NCBI GenBank assembly: GCA_965223305.1
Contig: CBDCWT010000037.1
Span: forward strand, 1 to 64,000
Length of the DNA stretch: 64,000 nt
Reading direction: 5' to 3'
DNA from: CBDCWT01 sp965223305
GTDB taxonomy: Bacteria > Planctomycetota > Planctomycetia > Pirellulales > Pirellulaceae
This document shows positions 1-9,702 of this stretch, piece by piece. Position numbers and translations under genes: made by a program. Positions within the stretch are counted from its first letter, which is position 1; every line of letters begins with the position of its first letter. A model generated the notes under the pieces. It did no database searches. It was given only the letters and a program-made list of their open reading frames with translations, and was not told the DNA's origin.

Positions 1-715
1 GGCCAGCCCCGCGAACACCTTTACACAAATCAGCTCGATCCTTACGTCCGGGCGCCGCACATCTACCTGGGGCTCCCTACCCGCTACCTGCCCGGGCGCC
101 GTGTGTTGACTGACGAGGAAGCTAAACGGATTGGCACGCCCACGAAGTGGAATTACGTCGACGATTGCACGGACATCCTGCTGGCATCGGCGCGCGGCGG
201 TGACAACTTCCAGCGCACATTCATGGAGGCGTTCATTCGGCCCGGGAGCAGATCTGCAAAACTGGACGTCGCGAGCGAATTATGCGGCGCGCGGCATCGT
301 ACAAACCGGGCGAATGGGAATTGTCCCTCTACGTGAAGCACCACTCCGGCTATCCCTTCGAATCACGTCCGGCGGTATGTGATCCGACCGGACGGGTTTG
401 TTTCCGTGCAAGCTCCATACAAGGGTGGCGCGTTTGATCACCATACCGTTCACCTTCACCGGCACGAAGCTCTCACTCAACTACGCCACGTCCGCGGTCG
501 GCGGACTGTTCGTCGAAATCCAGACCCCAGATGGGAAGCCGATTGAAGGGTTTTCGCTCGAGGAATGCCAGGAGATGATCGGAGACCAGATTGATCATAT
601 CGTCAGCTGGAAGAAGGGTACGGATTTGAGTCGCTGGGCCGGCAAGCTCGTCCGACTGCGGATCGTGATGAAAGACGCCGATCTTTACTCACTCCAATTC
701 AGCAGCAAGGAGTGA
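1..715 (+). pseudogene. Decayed secreted-type hypothetical gene (planctomycete beta-propeller/glycosidase-like family), 3' part
   Basis: The 5' end lies outside the window. Frame 1 reads RAPHIYLGLPTRYLPG and then DDCTDILLASARGG...EAFIRPG. Around base 245 the sense moves to another frame (LQNWTSRANYAARG), then to a third (GEWELSLYVKHHSGY), then back to RRYVIRPDGFVSVQAPYKGG. From about 430 a last frame runs to the stop (FTFTGTKLSLNYATSAVG...KDADLYSLQF). From memory, this motif order is that of large planctomycete proteins related to five-bladed-propeller glycosidases. At least three frameshifts separate the blocks, so the gene is dead unless the sequence is very poor here. The family name is tentative; the fragmentation is seen directly. 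Confidence 0.7.
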
Positions 716-740
716 AATCACTCAAGCCATCCCTTAACAC

Positions 741-880
741 TTTTCCTGGTGCTGGTCCTGATCCTGGTCCTGCTCTGGGCGGGTGCAATCTCGTGGCTTC
801 CAGAGCAAGACCAGGATCAGGACCAAGACCAGGAAACTGGGGAGTTGCGTGTCCGTGTGGGGTTAGCAGGACGCGCCCAT
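741..880. repeat. Palindromic CTGGTCC-rich intergenic repeat, copy 1
   Basis: Two arms (741-778 and 800-836) of imperfect CTGGTCCTG-type repeats are inverted relative to each other around a short centre containing GCAATCTCGTGG. A conserved tail containing GGAGTTGCGTGTCCGTG follows. The same arms, centre and tail recur at 57048-57180, and a scrap of one arm occurs at 9785-9802. The arms could form a long stem-loop. It sits between the left-edge remnant and the convergent membrane-protein gene. Confidence 0.75.
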
Positions 881-920
881 CGATCCCGGAGCGACGGGGG
901 ATCCGCTGTGCGTTGGAGTA

Positions 921-1955
921 CTACTCCTCGTGCTCTGACTTCGAGGGCAATTCGTAACGGACCGTGAAGGTGTATTTCTTGTTGTCCTTAGCCGTCCCTT
1001 GAAAACGAAGGTGAGTACGGCCGTCCGCGTGCGGTTTGACAGTGGCCGTTGGGTCTGCCGCGAGGACTGTGGCGCCGGGCGGCAAGAGGATCGTAATGCT
1101 GTACTCCGTATCATGACCGACGTGATGTATACCGTCCTCGAAGGTCCACACGCCATCCTCGAATTTAGCCGCTTTGGGGACATCCAATACTTGAGTGTAA
1201 CGCAGCTTTCCGCGGTCAAAGACACTGTCCGTAAAGGTCACATCGTGCCGATTATTGGTGTCCGTCACCACGAGTTGGACCGGCATCTCGTGGCCCGTCG
1301 GGTCGAGAAACCGAACGTTCGTGTCCTTGGGTGTGTAGAGGGAGAATCCCTTCGGCAAGTAGTAGCCGGTAAAGGCCCGCTCGGTCGTGTGCTGCTTCTC
1401 CGCGCTGCCCTCTGCGGTCAGTGTCACGAGCGTCTCGGTGGAAGTATCTCCGCCACCGAACCATGCATGGGAAGTCCAGGAGGAGACCGCGATGGCCACA
1501 GACACGCACACCCCTATCCAGAACTTTCGTTCCAAGGAGGGCATCCCGGGCATTGGCTCGTAGTTCGTCGGCGGATGGGAAGGTTCCTCGACGCCGACTG
1601 CCGTTTCGAGCCGCGTTACTTCGAGTCGCAGCAGTTTCATTTCGCTTAGCACGTCCATCTTCATTCTGGCCGTGGCGAACCAGAGCTTCATCAGCACGGT
1701 CGTCTCGTAAATCACGAGTATCACCACGGCACAGCCTATAAGCGTCTTGATATCGAAGCTGCGAACAAAGAAGTTGATCGCGGCCACCCCCATAGCGACG
1801 CAGGCAACTCCGTAGAACCAGTAGATGCGTTCGGCAGTTCGCAAACGTCCGGAGTATTCTCTCGTGGCGACTTCGCGAAGCGATTCTTCACGTTCGACCC
1901 GAAGTCGCGTAACTTCTTCCAGAGTTTTTCGCAGCGTATCGTCGTGTTCACTCAT
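921..1955 (-). CDS. Membrane protein partner of an ECF sigma factor (putative anti-sigma/signal protein)
   Basis: 344 residues. The N-terminal 45 residues are charged and helical (TLRKTLEEVTRLRVEREESL). Two hydrophobic segments follow near residues 46-64 and 69-90, then a second helical stretch (LLRLEVTRLETAVG) and a third hydrophobic segment near 140-160. The C-terminal half is beta-rich and probably extracytoplasmic. The start at 1955 has a GAGGAGG ribosome site six bases upstream and overlaps the end of the sigma gene by eight bases, so the two are translationally coupled. That position and topology fit an anti-sigma or sensor role, which is inferred. I recognise no zinc anti-sigma motif or named domain. 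Confidence 0.8.
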   Translation of the reverse strand: MSEHDDTLRKTLEEVTRLRVEREESLREVATREYSGRLRTAERIYWFYGVACVAMGVAAINFFVRSFDIKTLIGCAVVILVIYETTVLMKLWFATARMKMDVLSEMKLLRLEVTRLETAVGVEEPSHPPTNYEPMPGMPSLERKFWIGVCVSVAIAVSSWTSHAWFGGGDTSTETLVTLTAEGSAEKQHTTERAFTGYYLPKGFSLYTPKDTNVRFLDPTGHEMPVQLVVTDTNNRHDVTFTDSVFDRGKLRYTQVLDVPKAAKFEDGVWTFEDGIHHVGHDTEYSITILLPPGATVLAADPTATVKPHADGRTHLRFQGTAKDNKKYTFTVRYELPSKSEHEE

Positions 1956-2499
1956 CTTGATCCTCCTCGAGAAACCGGCGCAGTCGCCGCCGGGCATGAT
2001 GGAGTCTTGACTTGACCGTTCCGGGCGGAATCCTCAGAATCTCGGCGATTTCAGACGTGCTAAAGTTGTCCTCGTAGCGTAACGACAGGATCGCGCGATC
2101 ACGTCCAGGCAGATCGCCGAGGGCGTCCCGAAGCGAGGCATAATGCCGGTCCGTCGGACGTCCACCGTCCTCAGCCTCGCGCCAACGTTGGCCATAGGCC
2201 TCGTCAGCCCGGCGCATGCGTTGTCGCTTGCGAATCCAATCGCGTGATTTGTTGCTGGTGATGCGGTAAGCCCAGGCGGGAAACGCGGACGGATCTCCAA
2301 GCCGTCCGATCTGCCGGCTGATCGCTATCCAGGTATCTTGCAGGACATCCCAGGCCGCCTGCTCATCGTCCGTCAGACGCCAGGCAAGCCGCCAGAGCCG
2401 GTCCTGCCAGCGATCGACCAATTCCGAGAGTGCCTCAACGGCCCCCTCCTGAGCCTGGATCACCAGCAATTCGTCTTTAAGCCGTTCGTTCTGGTTCAT
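1948..2499 (-). CDS. ECF-type RNA polymerase sigma factor
   Basis: 183 residues, normal for an ECF factor. Region 2 is visible in the first ~100 residues (LVDRWQDRLWRLAWRLTDDE...AWDVLQDTW then AFPAWAYRITSNKSRDW). Region 4 follows at about 115-175 (LRDALGDLPGRDRAILSLRY, then the helix-turn-helix FSTSEIAEILRIPPGTVKSRLHHARRRLRRFL). It directs RNA polymerase to alternative promoters in the cytoplasm. Its 3' end overlaps the downstream membrane-protein gene, which is probably its regulator. It has its own 5' leader and no upstream gene on this strand. Confidence 0.93.
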   Translation of the reverse strand: MNQNERLKDELLVIQAQEGAVEALSELVDRWQDRLWRLAWRLTDDEQAAWDVLQDTWIAISRQIGRLGDPSAFPAWAYRITSNKSRDWIRKRQRMRRADEAYGQRWREAEDGGRPTDRHYASLRDALGDLPGRDRAILSLRYEDNFSTSEIAEILRIPPGTVKSRLHHARRRLRRFLEEDQDE

Positions 2500-2835
2500 C
2501 CGTGAAAAGGTCGAACGGGAAGGAGGAATGGTTCAAAAGACAAAAGAAAAAGCTGACACCTGTTAAGGGAGTCAAATTGGACTCTGGGCAATGAGAGGGC
2601 CACAAGCCGAGAGGACCGCACAGTCTGAACAATTCATCGAGAGTGCGACCTTGTAAGATCGCGAGCCCGGGAATGACTTTGTTGAGAATCACCGAAACGC
2701 CAGAAGGCATGTTTCGGCCACAGTGGCCCCTGTGATTTCCAGCAATGCTGGGTCATAGCCAACGATCACATTGCCCGAACGTTAGCACCATTGTTGGCTA
2801 GTCTCACATCCGCTGTACACGACCATCGTACCGTG
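2500..2835. other. Intergenic region between sigma factor and surface-protein gene
   Basis: No gene I can support. A short open frame on the minus strand (2477-2710) overlaps the sigma start and has no recognisable motif. The only signal found is the promoter listed next. Confidence 0.5.
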
Positions 2836-2864
2836 TTGACTCAGCGCAGTTAGACAATTACTTT
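2836..2864 (+). promoter_or_regulatory. Putative sigma-70 type promoter of the giant surface protein
   Basis: TTGACT (2836-2841) and TACTTT (2859-2864) are separated by 17 bases. They lie 56 bases upstream of the GTG start at 2921. Match by eye to the -35/-10 consensus. Confidence 0.5.
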
Positions 2865-2920
2865 ACTGGCATATCCGCCTCTTCCTTGTCGGTTCAGACC
2901 TTTTCTATCGGGGAAAAAGC

Positions 2921-5900
2921 GTGTCCAAACCTCACAAGTCGTTCTTGAGCCGTGTCCGTTCCAACTCCCGCCGGCGCCAGATGAGGCGCAAACTGGCCGC
3001 GGAATCGCTCGAACGACGCTGGCTCTTGACGACCATCCAAAGCGTAGCGCCAGCAGCCAACAGTGAGGCCCCAGCCAACACCGATATCTCCGCAACCTTC
3101 GACCAAGACGTCGTGGCGGCTTCAGCGAATGACCAGACATTCGTGGTCCACGGGCATTTGAGTGGCCGTCTGACTGGTGGAGCGACGAACGTGACCGCCG
3201 CCGGGCCAGTCGTCACCCATAATCCAACTGGGAACTTCGCCCCTGGTGAGGTTGTTTCCGTCACGGCCACAGCTGGTATCAACACTACCGGCGGCGCAGC
3301 AAATGCGCGAGTCTGGCAATTCCATACGGAAGCGAATTCGGGCAGTGGGCAATTCACCGACAGTGGCCAGACTTTCCCGTTCAACGATGGGCAGTCAGTC
3401 GCGTTCGGCGATGTCGACGGTGATGGTGACGCCGACGTTCTGAGCGGCAACCGATTGCTCTGGATCAACGATGGATCGGGCGTGTTCAGTGATTCGGGTC
3501 AAGCGATCCAGACAGGCGGAGAAGCGCGGTTCGTTGACGTTGATGGTGACGGCGACGTCGACATCCTTGGCTCTACGACCGTGTTGATCAATGACGGAAG
3601 CGGTATCTTCACAGATTCAACACAGAACCTCGGAGGAGGACCGACAGTCGGAATCGGCGATTTAGATGCCGATGGCGACGTCGACGTGATGGTCGGCGCG
3701 AGCTACGGACCGAACCGAGTGTTTCTTAACAACGGCAACGGACAATTCCTCAATACCGGACAGTCGCTTGGCACGGCCACCACGACGGGACTGGCACTCG
3801 CTGACTTCGATGGAGATGGTGACCTCGACGCATTCGCGGCCAACAATGGCCCCGCGAATCGCATCTGGTTGAACGACGGCTCGGGTGTCTTCACGGATAG
3901 CGGACAGGCACTGGGCGGCTTCAGCGCGACATTCGATGTCGAGGTCGGTGATGTCGACGGTGACGGTGACCTCGATGCTGTAGCCGGGAACGAATACGGC
4001 AATGTCGGTGCTCGAATTTGGATCAACGATGGTAGCGCATTGTTCGTCGACTCCGGACAACGCGTCGCATCAACCGGTAACTCTCGCATCGCCAGCCTGA
4101 AACTTGGCGACCTGGACGGCGACGGCGATCTCGACATCTTCGCCGCGAATCGGCGCGATCCGTCGCAAGTTTGGCTGAATGACGGCGCGGGCGTCTTCGC
4201 GGACTCCGGCCAGCGCCTGACATTCACCTTCAACGAGCGGCGAATCGACGATGTGGATCTCGCCGACATCGACGGTGACGGTGACCTCGACGTCTGGGAG
4301 CAGAACATCTTCAACGGTAGTCACGGAGCCAAAATCTGGATCAATCAGAACCTGCAGCCAAGTGTCTCCCTATCCGTCGACAACGCGACGATTGACGAAG
4401 CGGCTGGAACGGCCATCGTCACTGCGACCCTGTCGGCCGCCCATACAGCCGAAGTCACCGTCGATCTGGCGTTCTCCGGTGATGCCACTGCCACCGATGA
4501 CTACACCACCTCCGGCAACCAGATCATCATCCCCGTCGGACAGACCAGCGGATCGGTGACCATCACCGCCGTCGATGACACCGCCGACGAACCGGACGAG
4601 TCAGTCGTCGTCGACATCTCCGGTGTCGCCAATGCCGACGAAGCCGGCACTCAACAGGTGACAACCACCATCCTCGACAACGACGAACCGGCACCCGTTC
4701 CCGATGTCTCACTCGCCGTCGATAACGCAGCCATCCTCGAAGCATCCGGGGTCGCCACCTTTACTGCCACGCTGTCCCTGGTGACCACCGTCGACGTGAC
4801 CGTCGATCTGGAGATCAGCGGCACTGCTACCGCCGGCGAAGATTACAACACCTCTGGCAGCCAGATCACGATCGCCGCCGGACAGACCAGCGGCGCCATC
4901 ACCGTCACTGCCGTCCAAGACGAACTAGATGAAGCCGATGAGTCGGTCATCGTCGACATCGCCAACGTGACCGGTGGCAACGAGGCCGGTGGTAACCAGC
5001 AAGCCACCACCACGATCACTGATGACGACGAACCGGTCGTGCCCGACGTCAGCCTCGCCGTCGACAACTCGGCCATTGACGAAGCGGGCGGTGTGGCCAC
5101 CTTCACCGCCACCCTCTCCGAGACGACGACCGTACCGGTTACCATCGATCTGGAGATCAGCGGGAGCGCCACCGCCGGTGACGACTACAACGCCTCCAAC
5201 TCCGAGATCGTCATCGCTGCCGGAGCCACCAGCGGGTCGATTACGGTTACCGCCGTCCAGGACGAACTGGATGAACCCGACGAGACGGTCGTCGTCGACA
5301 TCTCGGCGGTCGAGAACGGCAACGAAGCTGGCGGCAACCAGCAGGCTATTACCTCGATCACCGATGATGACGAGCCGCAGGGGTTTGCCGTCACCAGCGT
5401 GACGCCCACCAGCACCGGCGTGCAGGTCGCCTTTACCAATCCGATCGATACCGGCGACTTGAACCTCTACGACTCCCAGACCGCTGGACTCGGCGCTGCC
5501 GATCTGATCCTCACCGGTGCGGCCAGCGGTCCGGTCATCGGTTCCCTGGTTGCCTCCGAGACGATGGTCGAGTTCATCAAGTCGGGCGATCCTCTCGCAC
5601 CCGATACCTATACGCTCACGCTGCGCAGTGCCACCGACGGCTTTGAAGATACCGGCGGACTTTTGCTCGACGGCAACGGAGATGGAACGGCCGGCGACGA
5701 TTTCTCGTCCACCTTCACCGTCTCCGAACCGGCCGCCAATACGGTCACGGTCAGCATTCCCGACTTCGTGCGGGGGCCCGGCCAGGCGGTCAACCTTCCG
5801 GCCGACGACACCACCGGCATTCCGCTGACGATCAGCGATGGGACCAACGTCCGCGCGATCGACGCGCGGATCAGTTACGACCCCGAGCTCTTGCAGATTA

Positions 5901-6616
5901 CCGGCGGGTCACTCGGTCCCGATGCACCGGCCGGCGCATCGGTGATTGTCAACACATCGACACCGGGGCTGGCGATTGTCGTCTACTTCGCCATCGCGCC
6001 ATTGCCGGCGGGCGAGGCCCACTTTGTAAACCTCCAGGCATCGGTTCCGGAAGCAAACGCCAGCGAAAACTATCGCCGGCAGCAGATCATTGATCTGCAT
6101 GGCCTGATCGTCAGCGACGGTAACGACAACGAGTCACCCGCGATCGACAACGACGGCCTGCACATGGCCACCTTCTTCGCGGATGTCTCGGCCAACGGAC
6201 GGGTGAATGCGGCCGATGCTTCGGGGGTGGCTCGGATCGCGGCCTTGATCGACGGCGGGTTCGCCAACACGCCGAATACCGATCCGGGTATTTTGGGAGA
6301 CATCAGCGGTAATGGCCGGCTGAACGCGGCCGACGCCTCGTTGGTGGCGCAGTTCGCGGCCTTGATCAGTGTCCCGCAGATTCCGGAGATACCGGGCGGA
6401 GTGGTGATCTCCGGCTTGCCGAACGTGGGAACCGACACCGACCCGGTCGAGCGCCCAGCTCCAACGGCGCCACACGCGTTGGCCTTCGCCGACCTGGTGG
6501 ATCCAGCGTACACTGCGCTGGCCGACCCGCAGCTGGAAGATCTGGCCGAAGAATTGGAGCGCGAAGACGAGGAAAGTTCGTACGCGGAATTGCTCGATGA
6601 GGCGATTAGGCTGTAG
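2921..6616 (+). CDS. Giant secreted surface protein: Ig-like, VCBS/FG-GAP propeller, Calx-beta x3, cohesin-like, dockerin
   Basis: 1231 residues with a GTG start. The N-terminus is basic, then reads AAESLERRWLLTT, which resembles the LEPR-type signal of planctomycete extracellular proteins. An Ig-like region (about 40-140) precedes seven VCBS/FG-GAP blades (about 160-475), each with a calcium-type DxDxDGD motif such as DVDGDGD. Three Calx-beta domains follow (about 480-588, 593-703 and 707-817; SLAVDN...TSGSITVTAV). Next come a beta-sandwich region (820-940), a cohesin-like domain (940-1070; ISYDPELLQITGG) and a paired dockerin type I repeat (1085-1148; DVSANGRVNAADAS and DISGNGRLNAADAS). The tail is acidic. 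It is probably exported and calcium-stabilised, acting in adhesion or scaffolding. A promoter lies just upstream, and the gene is not in an operon. Confidence 0.9.
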   Translation: MSKPHKSFLSRVRSNSRRRQMRRKLAAESLERRWLLTTIQSVAPAANSEAPANTDISATFDQDVVAASANDQTFVVHGHLSGRLTGGATNVTAAGPVVTHNPTGNFAPGEVVSVTATAGINTTGGAANARVWQFHTEANSGSGQFTDSGQTFPFNDGQSVAFGDVDGDGDADVLSGNRLLWINDGSGVFSDSGQAIQTGGEARFVDVDGDGDVDILGSTTVLINDGSGIFTDSTQNLGGGPTVGIGDLDADGDVDVMVGASYGPNRVFLNNGNGQFLNTGQSLGTATTTGLALADFDGDGDLDAFAANNGPANRIWLNDGSGVFTDSGQALGGFSATFDVEVGDVDGDGDLDAVAGNEYGNVGARIWINDGSALFVDSGQRVASTGNSRIASLKLGDLDGDGDLDIFAANRRDPSQVWLNDGAGVFADSGQRLTFTFNERRIDDVDLADIDGDGDLDVWEQNIFNGSHGAKIWINQNLQPSVSLSVDNATIDEAAGTAIVTATLSAAHTAEVTVDLAFSGDATATDDYTTSGNQIIIPVGQTSGSVTITAVDDTADEPDESVVVDISGVANADEAGTQQVTTTILDNDEPAPVPDVSLAVDNAAILEASGVATFTATLSLVTTVDVTVDLEISGTATAGEDYNTSGSQITIAAGQTSGAITVTAVQDELDEADESVIVDIANVTGGNEAGGNQQATTTITDDDEPVVPDVSLAVDNSAIDEAGGVATFTATLSETTTVPVTIDLEISGSATAGDDYNASNSEIVIAAGATSGSITVTAVQDELDEPDETVVVDISAVENGNEAGGNQQAITSITDDDEPQGFAVTSVTPTSTGVQVAFTNPIDTGDLNLYDSQTAGLGAADLILTGAASGPVIGSLVASETMVEFIKSGDPLAPDTYTLTLRSATDGFEDTGGLLLDGNGDGTAGDDFSSTFTVSEPAANTVTVSIPDFVRGPGQAVNLPADDTTGIPLTISDGTNVRAIDARISYDPELLQITGGSLGPDAPAGASVIVNTSTPGLAIVVYFAIAPLPAGEAHFVNLQASVPEANASENYRRQQIIDLHGLIVSDGNDNESPAIDNDGLHMATFFADVSANGRVNAADASGVARIAALIDGGFANTPNTDPGILGDISGNGRLNAADASLVAQFAALISVPQIPEIPGGVVISGLPNVGTDTDPVERPAPTAPHALAFADLVDPAYTALADPQLEDLAEELEREDEESSYAELLDEAIRL

Positions 6617-7078
6617 CACGTGGCCTGATGGCGAGACTCCGGCTCATCGCATAGTCACCGGCACCAATACCGCCGCGTCCTGTGATTTCGTCGTTCAGCC
6701 GAGTTGCAGTTCCACCCTCCAGCGGCACACTGTGCAACTCAAGGATGACATTCGCAGCGAGTCGGCCCGAAGGGCGCAGGGGTAGGCCGGAACAAGCGGC
6801 GCAAAAGGAGCTTCCATCAGCCTACGATTTCCCCGCCGCGCGGTTCCGGCACGCGCCGGTTAGGCAACCAACACGGAGTGCATCGAACTTGGTGCCGCCG
6901 GAACAGCGCGGCGTTACCTCATGTCACAAGCCACCATCTTTCCTGCCGCTTGTCCCAGCCTACGACTAAACTCTTGCAAACAGATAACTTAAAGCTGCAC
7001 GACCTCCTTAGGGAGAGTCGGCCCGCAGGGCCGGAGAGGGGGCACTCGCCGGACGCTGCGCGTCGGTTTCGCTGGGGA
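6617..7078. other. Gene-free repeat-rich spacer
   Basis: Holds repeat A copy 1 (6773-6956) and GC-rich intergenic sequence. No supported gene. Confidence 0.6.
6773..6956. repeat. 184-bp dispersed repeat A, copy 1
   Basis: Near-identical to 9303-9486, same orientation and length, with only a handful of substitutions. It contains TAGGCCGGAACAAGCGGC near one end and CCGCTTGTCCC at the other, so its ends are partly complementary. A related TAGGCCGTAACAAGCGGCGC core occurs inside the tandem repeats at 46.8-47.6 kb. Confidence 0.85.
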
Positions 7079-7328
7079 ACCGTGGGCCAACGCCCAGCGG
7101 CTGATCTGTGTCACGGTCCTGGGCGATCCTATTGATCCTGTAAATCCTGTCAAACAAATACGAAGACAGGATCAACATGACGAACAGGATGGAAGGAACG
7201 AGCTCCGCGGCAAGATACCCCATCGTACCCACTGCACCAAAATTCGTAAGACGCTCGGGAGGGCGAGGCTGGGATGGTGAAAAGAGGTTGAATCTAGAGA
7301 AGATCGTAAAAACTGGTATTTCAAAAAT

Positions 7329-7387
7329 GTTGCGCTCCAACGTATTGGTTGTTTTTGGCAAACATCCACCAAGCGAAGGAGCGCAAC
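7329..7387. repeat. 10-bp perfect inverted repeat just upstream of the transposase start
   Basis: GTTGCGCTCC (7329-7338) and GGAGCGCAAC (7378-7387) flank a 39-base loop and end one base before the transposase GTG. It could hide the start in a hairpin when transcribed from outside, as many IS do. Confidence 0.6.
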
Positions 7388-7388
7388 A

Positions 7389-8929
7389 GTGGCACGAGTA
7401 TCCTCTTTTTCGGTCGGGCGTTACAAGTCTTCTTTATGGGCGCTTTGTGCGTCATTTTACCGCAGTCGCGAAAGACTGCGTGATCGAATTGACGAGTTGA
7501 AACGCGAGAAGAGCGAAGCCAGGCAGGATCATCAACGCGTTCGCGATGAAAACAGAAGCCTTACTAAGAGTCTTCAACGAGCCGAAAAGCAATTGGCTGA
7601 GTACCGTAGACTGGCAGCCAAGCAGCAAGCTCTACCATTCCAACTCCCCGACGATCCACCGTTAAAAGGGCACCAGTTTGGACCACGGACCATGGCTTTG
7701 TGTTGTGCACTAGCAAGTCTTATTGGCTTTCGTTCGACCGAACGGGTGTTGCGTCTGATCAGCTACTGGCTGCAGGTGGAATTTGACGTTCCGAGCCACG
7801 ACACGATCCGTCTGTGGACTTGCCGCAATGGCGTTGCGATCTTACAGGAGTCCGTCCAATTTGCACCCGATTGGATCTGGTTGATCGACCATAGTGTTCA
7901 GCTGGGAAAAATGTCTGTGCTGATCGTCCTTGGGATCCGTCAGTCGGAACTTCCTGTAGGACGCCCCTTGCGACGGGACGACATGAAACCACTGGCGGTG
8001 GTGCCAACGCTTTCACGAAGGAAGGAGCAAGTCGGTGAAGCACTCGTAGAACTGGCCGATCAAACCGGCGCACCAATCAGTATCGCCAGTGATGGCGCCT
8101 CTGAGCTTCATGAGGGTGTCAAATGGCTTGAAAACAAGGGGTTTGAAGTCGTTTTAGTGGCTGATGTGAAACACGTGGCGGCCAATCTTCTCAAGAAGAT
8201 ACTCGGTCAGGACAAGCGTTTTATCCAGTTCGACAGTCAGATTGGAAAGACGACCGCTGGCATTCAACAAACAGAATTAGATCATTTTCTTCCACCCACC
8301 AAGAAAACGAAGTGCCGGTTCATGAACCTGGGCAAGTTGATGGATTGGGCTGAGATGGTGCGTTTCCACTTGAAGACCCCGCAAGCACCCGGTAACCGAG
8401 ATGTGTCCGCAGAGCGGGTCACCCAGAAGCTCGGCTGGCTTTTAGACTTCGAAGAGGATTTGGAGCATTGGCGCGAGTGCCGGCAGGTTGTCTCGGCAGT
8501 GCTGGAGTTCACTAACCGCGAAGGAGTGTATGCGGGTGCGACAGGAGGCTCTAAGAAAACAGCTGGCAGAATTAGACTTGTCGTCCGCGATAGCCCAACA
8601 ACTTCTCAACAAGCTAGTCGACGCCTACGCAAAAAACGAGCGGAAGCTGGTCAGCTCCAGTTACGCCAAACTGAGAGTTCCTTGTAGCACGGAGGTCTTA
8701 GAGTCCTCTCTCGGCCGTTTCAAATCGCTTCAGCGTCATCACAATCGGGGGACGTTTACCACGCTGCTCGCAATCTATCCCACGCTGTTTGAAACGACGC
8801 CCCCACACACGTCTGGCCGCACGCCTCAAACAGGTAGCAACGAAGGGACTCAAAGAGTGGCTGCAGAAAGCGGGCCTAACCAACTCGACCCAGGCGCGAA
8901 AAGCGGCCGCCTACGCAGCCTGCCGCTGA
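7389..8929 (+). pseudogene. DDE-type transposase, two frameshifts
   Basis: Starts GTG (MARVSSFSVGRYKSS). A coiled coil lies at residues 30-75, followed by GHQFGPRTMALCCALASLIG and a likely catalytic core: D in WLIDHSVQLGK, D in IASDGASELHEGV, and E in STEVLESSLGRFKSL. Near 8520-8560 the sense moves one frame (to RQEALRKQLAELDLSS). Near 8800 it moves again (RLAARLKQVATKGLKEWL...AAAYAACR, stop at 8929). Rejoined length is about 510 residues. A programmed shift at the first site is possible, but two shifts favour decay. Family not assigned. Confidence 0.75.
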
Positions 8930-9302
8930 TCGCATTCAGCAAGAAAACAACTAGATTTGAGCATTACAGACGATTCGTCACCCCAGGGCGAGGCTCCTGC
9001 CGAGCCGAGGGACATCGGAGTGACGATTCGGAAACCGTGGGCTAACGCCGGCTAACCCCCAGCGGCTGATTTTGTGTCACGGTCCTGGGCGATCCTGTTG
9101 ATCCTGTAAATCCTGTCAAACAAATACGAAGACAGGATCAACATGACGAACAGGATGGAAGGGGCGAGCTCCGCGGCAAGATACTCATCGTACCCACTGC
9201 ACCAAAATTCGTAAGACGCTCGGGAGGGCGAGGCTCCTGCCGAGCCGAGGGACATCGGAGTGACGATTCGGAAACCGTGGGCTAACGCCCAGCGGCTGAT
9301 TT

Positions 9303-9486
9303 GGCGCAGGGGTAGGCCGGAACAAGCGGCGCAGAAGAAGCTTCCATCAGCCTACGATTTCCCCGCCGCGCGGTTCCGGCACGCGCCGGTTAGGCAACCA
9401 ACACGGAGTGCATCGAACTTGGTGCCGCCGAAACAGCGCGGCGTCACCTCATGTCACAAGCCGACATCTTTCCTGCCGCTTGTCCC
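9303..9486. repeat. 184-bp dispersed repeat A, copy 2
   Basis: Second copy of 6773-6956, abutting the tandem duplication. It is followed directly by a DUF1080 remnant, so it sits at the broken edge of a former gene. Confidence 0.85.
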
Positions 9487-9499
9487 CCGGCGGACCGTT

Positions 9500-9702
9500 T
9501 TGGTCACATGAGATTGGGATTCCGATAGAAACTTTGAAAAAACACACGGGCAAGTGGACGATCGAAGAGGAAGCGATCGTTGGCGCACAGGATCCACCGG
9601 GGAGCGGACTCGGGGCCTACCTAGTTTCGGAAGAGAAGTTCGGCGACTTTGAATTGATGATAGACATCAAGTCAGACTGGAAAACCGATTCTGGATTTCG
9701 TG
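9500..9702 (+). pseudogene. DUF1080 (3-keto-disaccharide hydrolase-like) remnant
   Basis: About 65 codons read KKHTGKWTIEEEAIVGAQDP, then GSGLGAYLVSEEKFGDFELM and DWKTDSGF. These match the opening of the DUF1080 LamG-like fold common in planctomycete secreted proteins. The frame has no start of its own because it enters from repeat A, and the homology stops near 9702. Over 120 residues of the domain are missing. No function is expected. Confidence 0.75.

Larger units (their letters stand above)
7271..8984 (+). mobile_element. Insertion sequence, DDE-type, decayed; flanked by AGGGCGAGGCT target repeats
   Basis: The same 11 bases, AGGGCGAGGCT, stand at 7260-7270 and 8985-8995. Removing one of them with the 1714 bases between restores a repeat unit matching the adjacent copy. 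The inner ends are weakly inverted (GGGATGGTGAA against GGGGTGACGAA, 8 of 11 identical). The element carries one transposase gene with two frameshifts. I cannot assign the IS family. Confidence 0.7.
7079..9272. repeat. Tandem duplication of a ~229-bp unit, first unit split by an IS
   Basis: Unit 1 is 7079-7270 continued at 8996-9032. Unit 2 is 9033-9272. Both start AACCGTGGG, pass through GATCCTGTAAATCCTGTC and its complement, and end GGGCGAGGCTCCTGCC...GTGACGATTCGG. With the target duplication counted once, unit 1 is 229 bases. Unit 2 is 240 bases and has about 11 extra bases near its start. A third partial start follows at 9273. Confidence 0.8.

Noticed and set aside
2477..2710. 77-codon minus-strand frame upstream of the first sigma gene
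   Set aside because: Overlaps the sigma start, no recognisable motif and no ribosome site; treated as chance or a very old remnant.
3400..4345. DNA tandem repeat or satellite
   Set aside because: The periodic GACGGTGATGG-type signal comes from coding DxDxDGD calcium motifs of the propeller, not from a DNA-level repeat.
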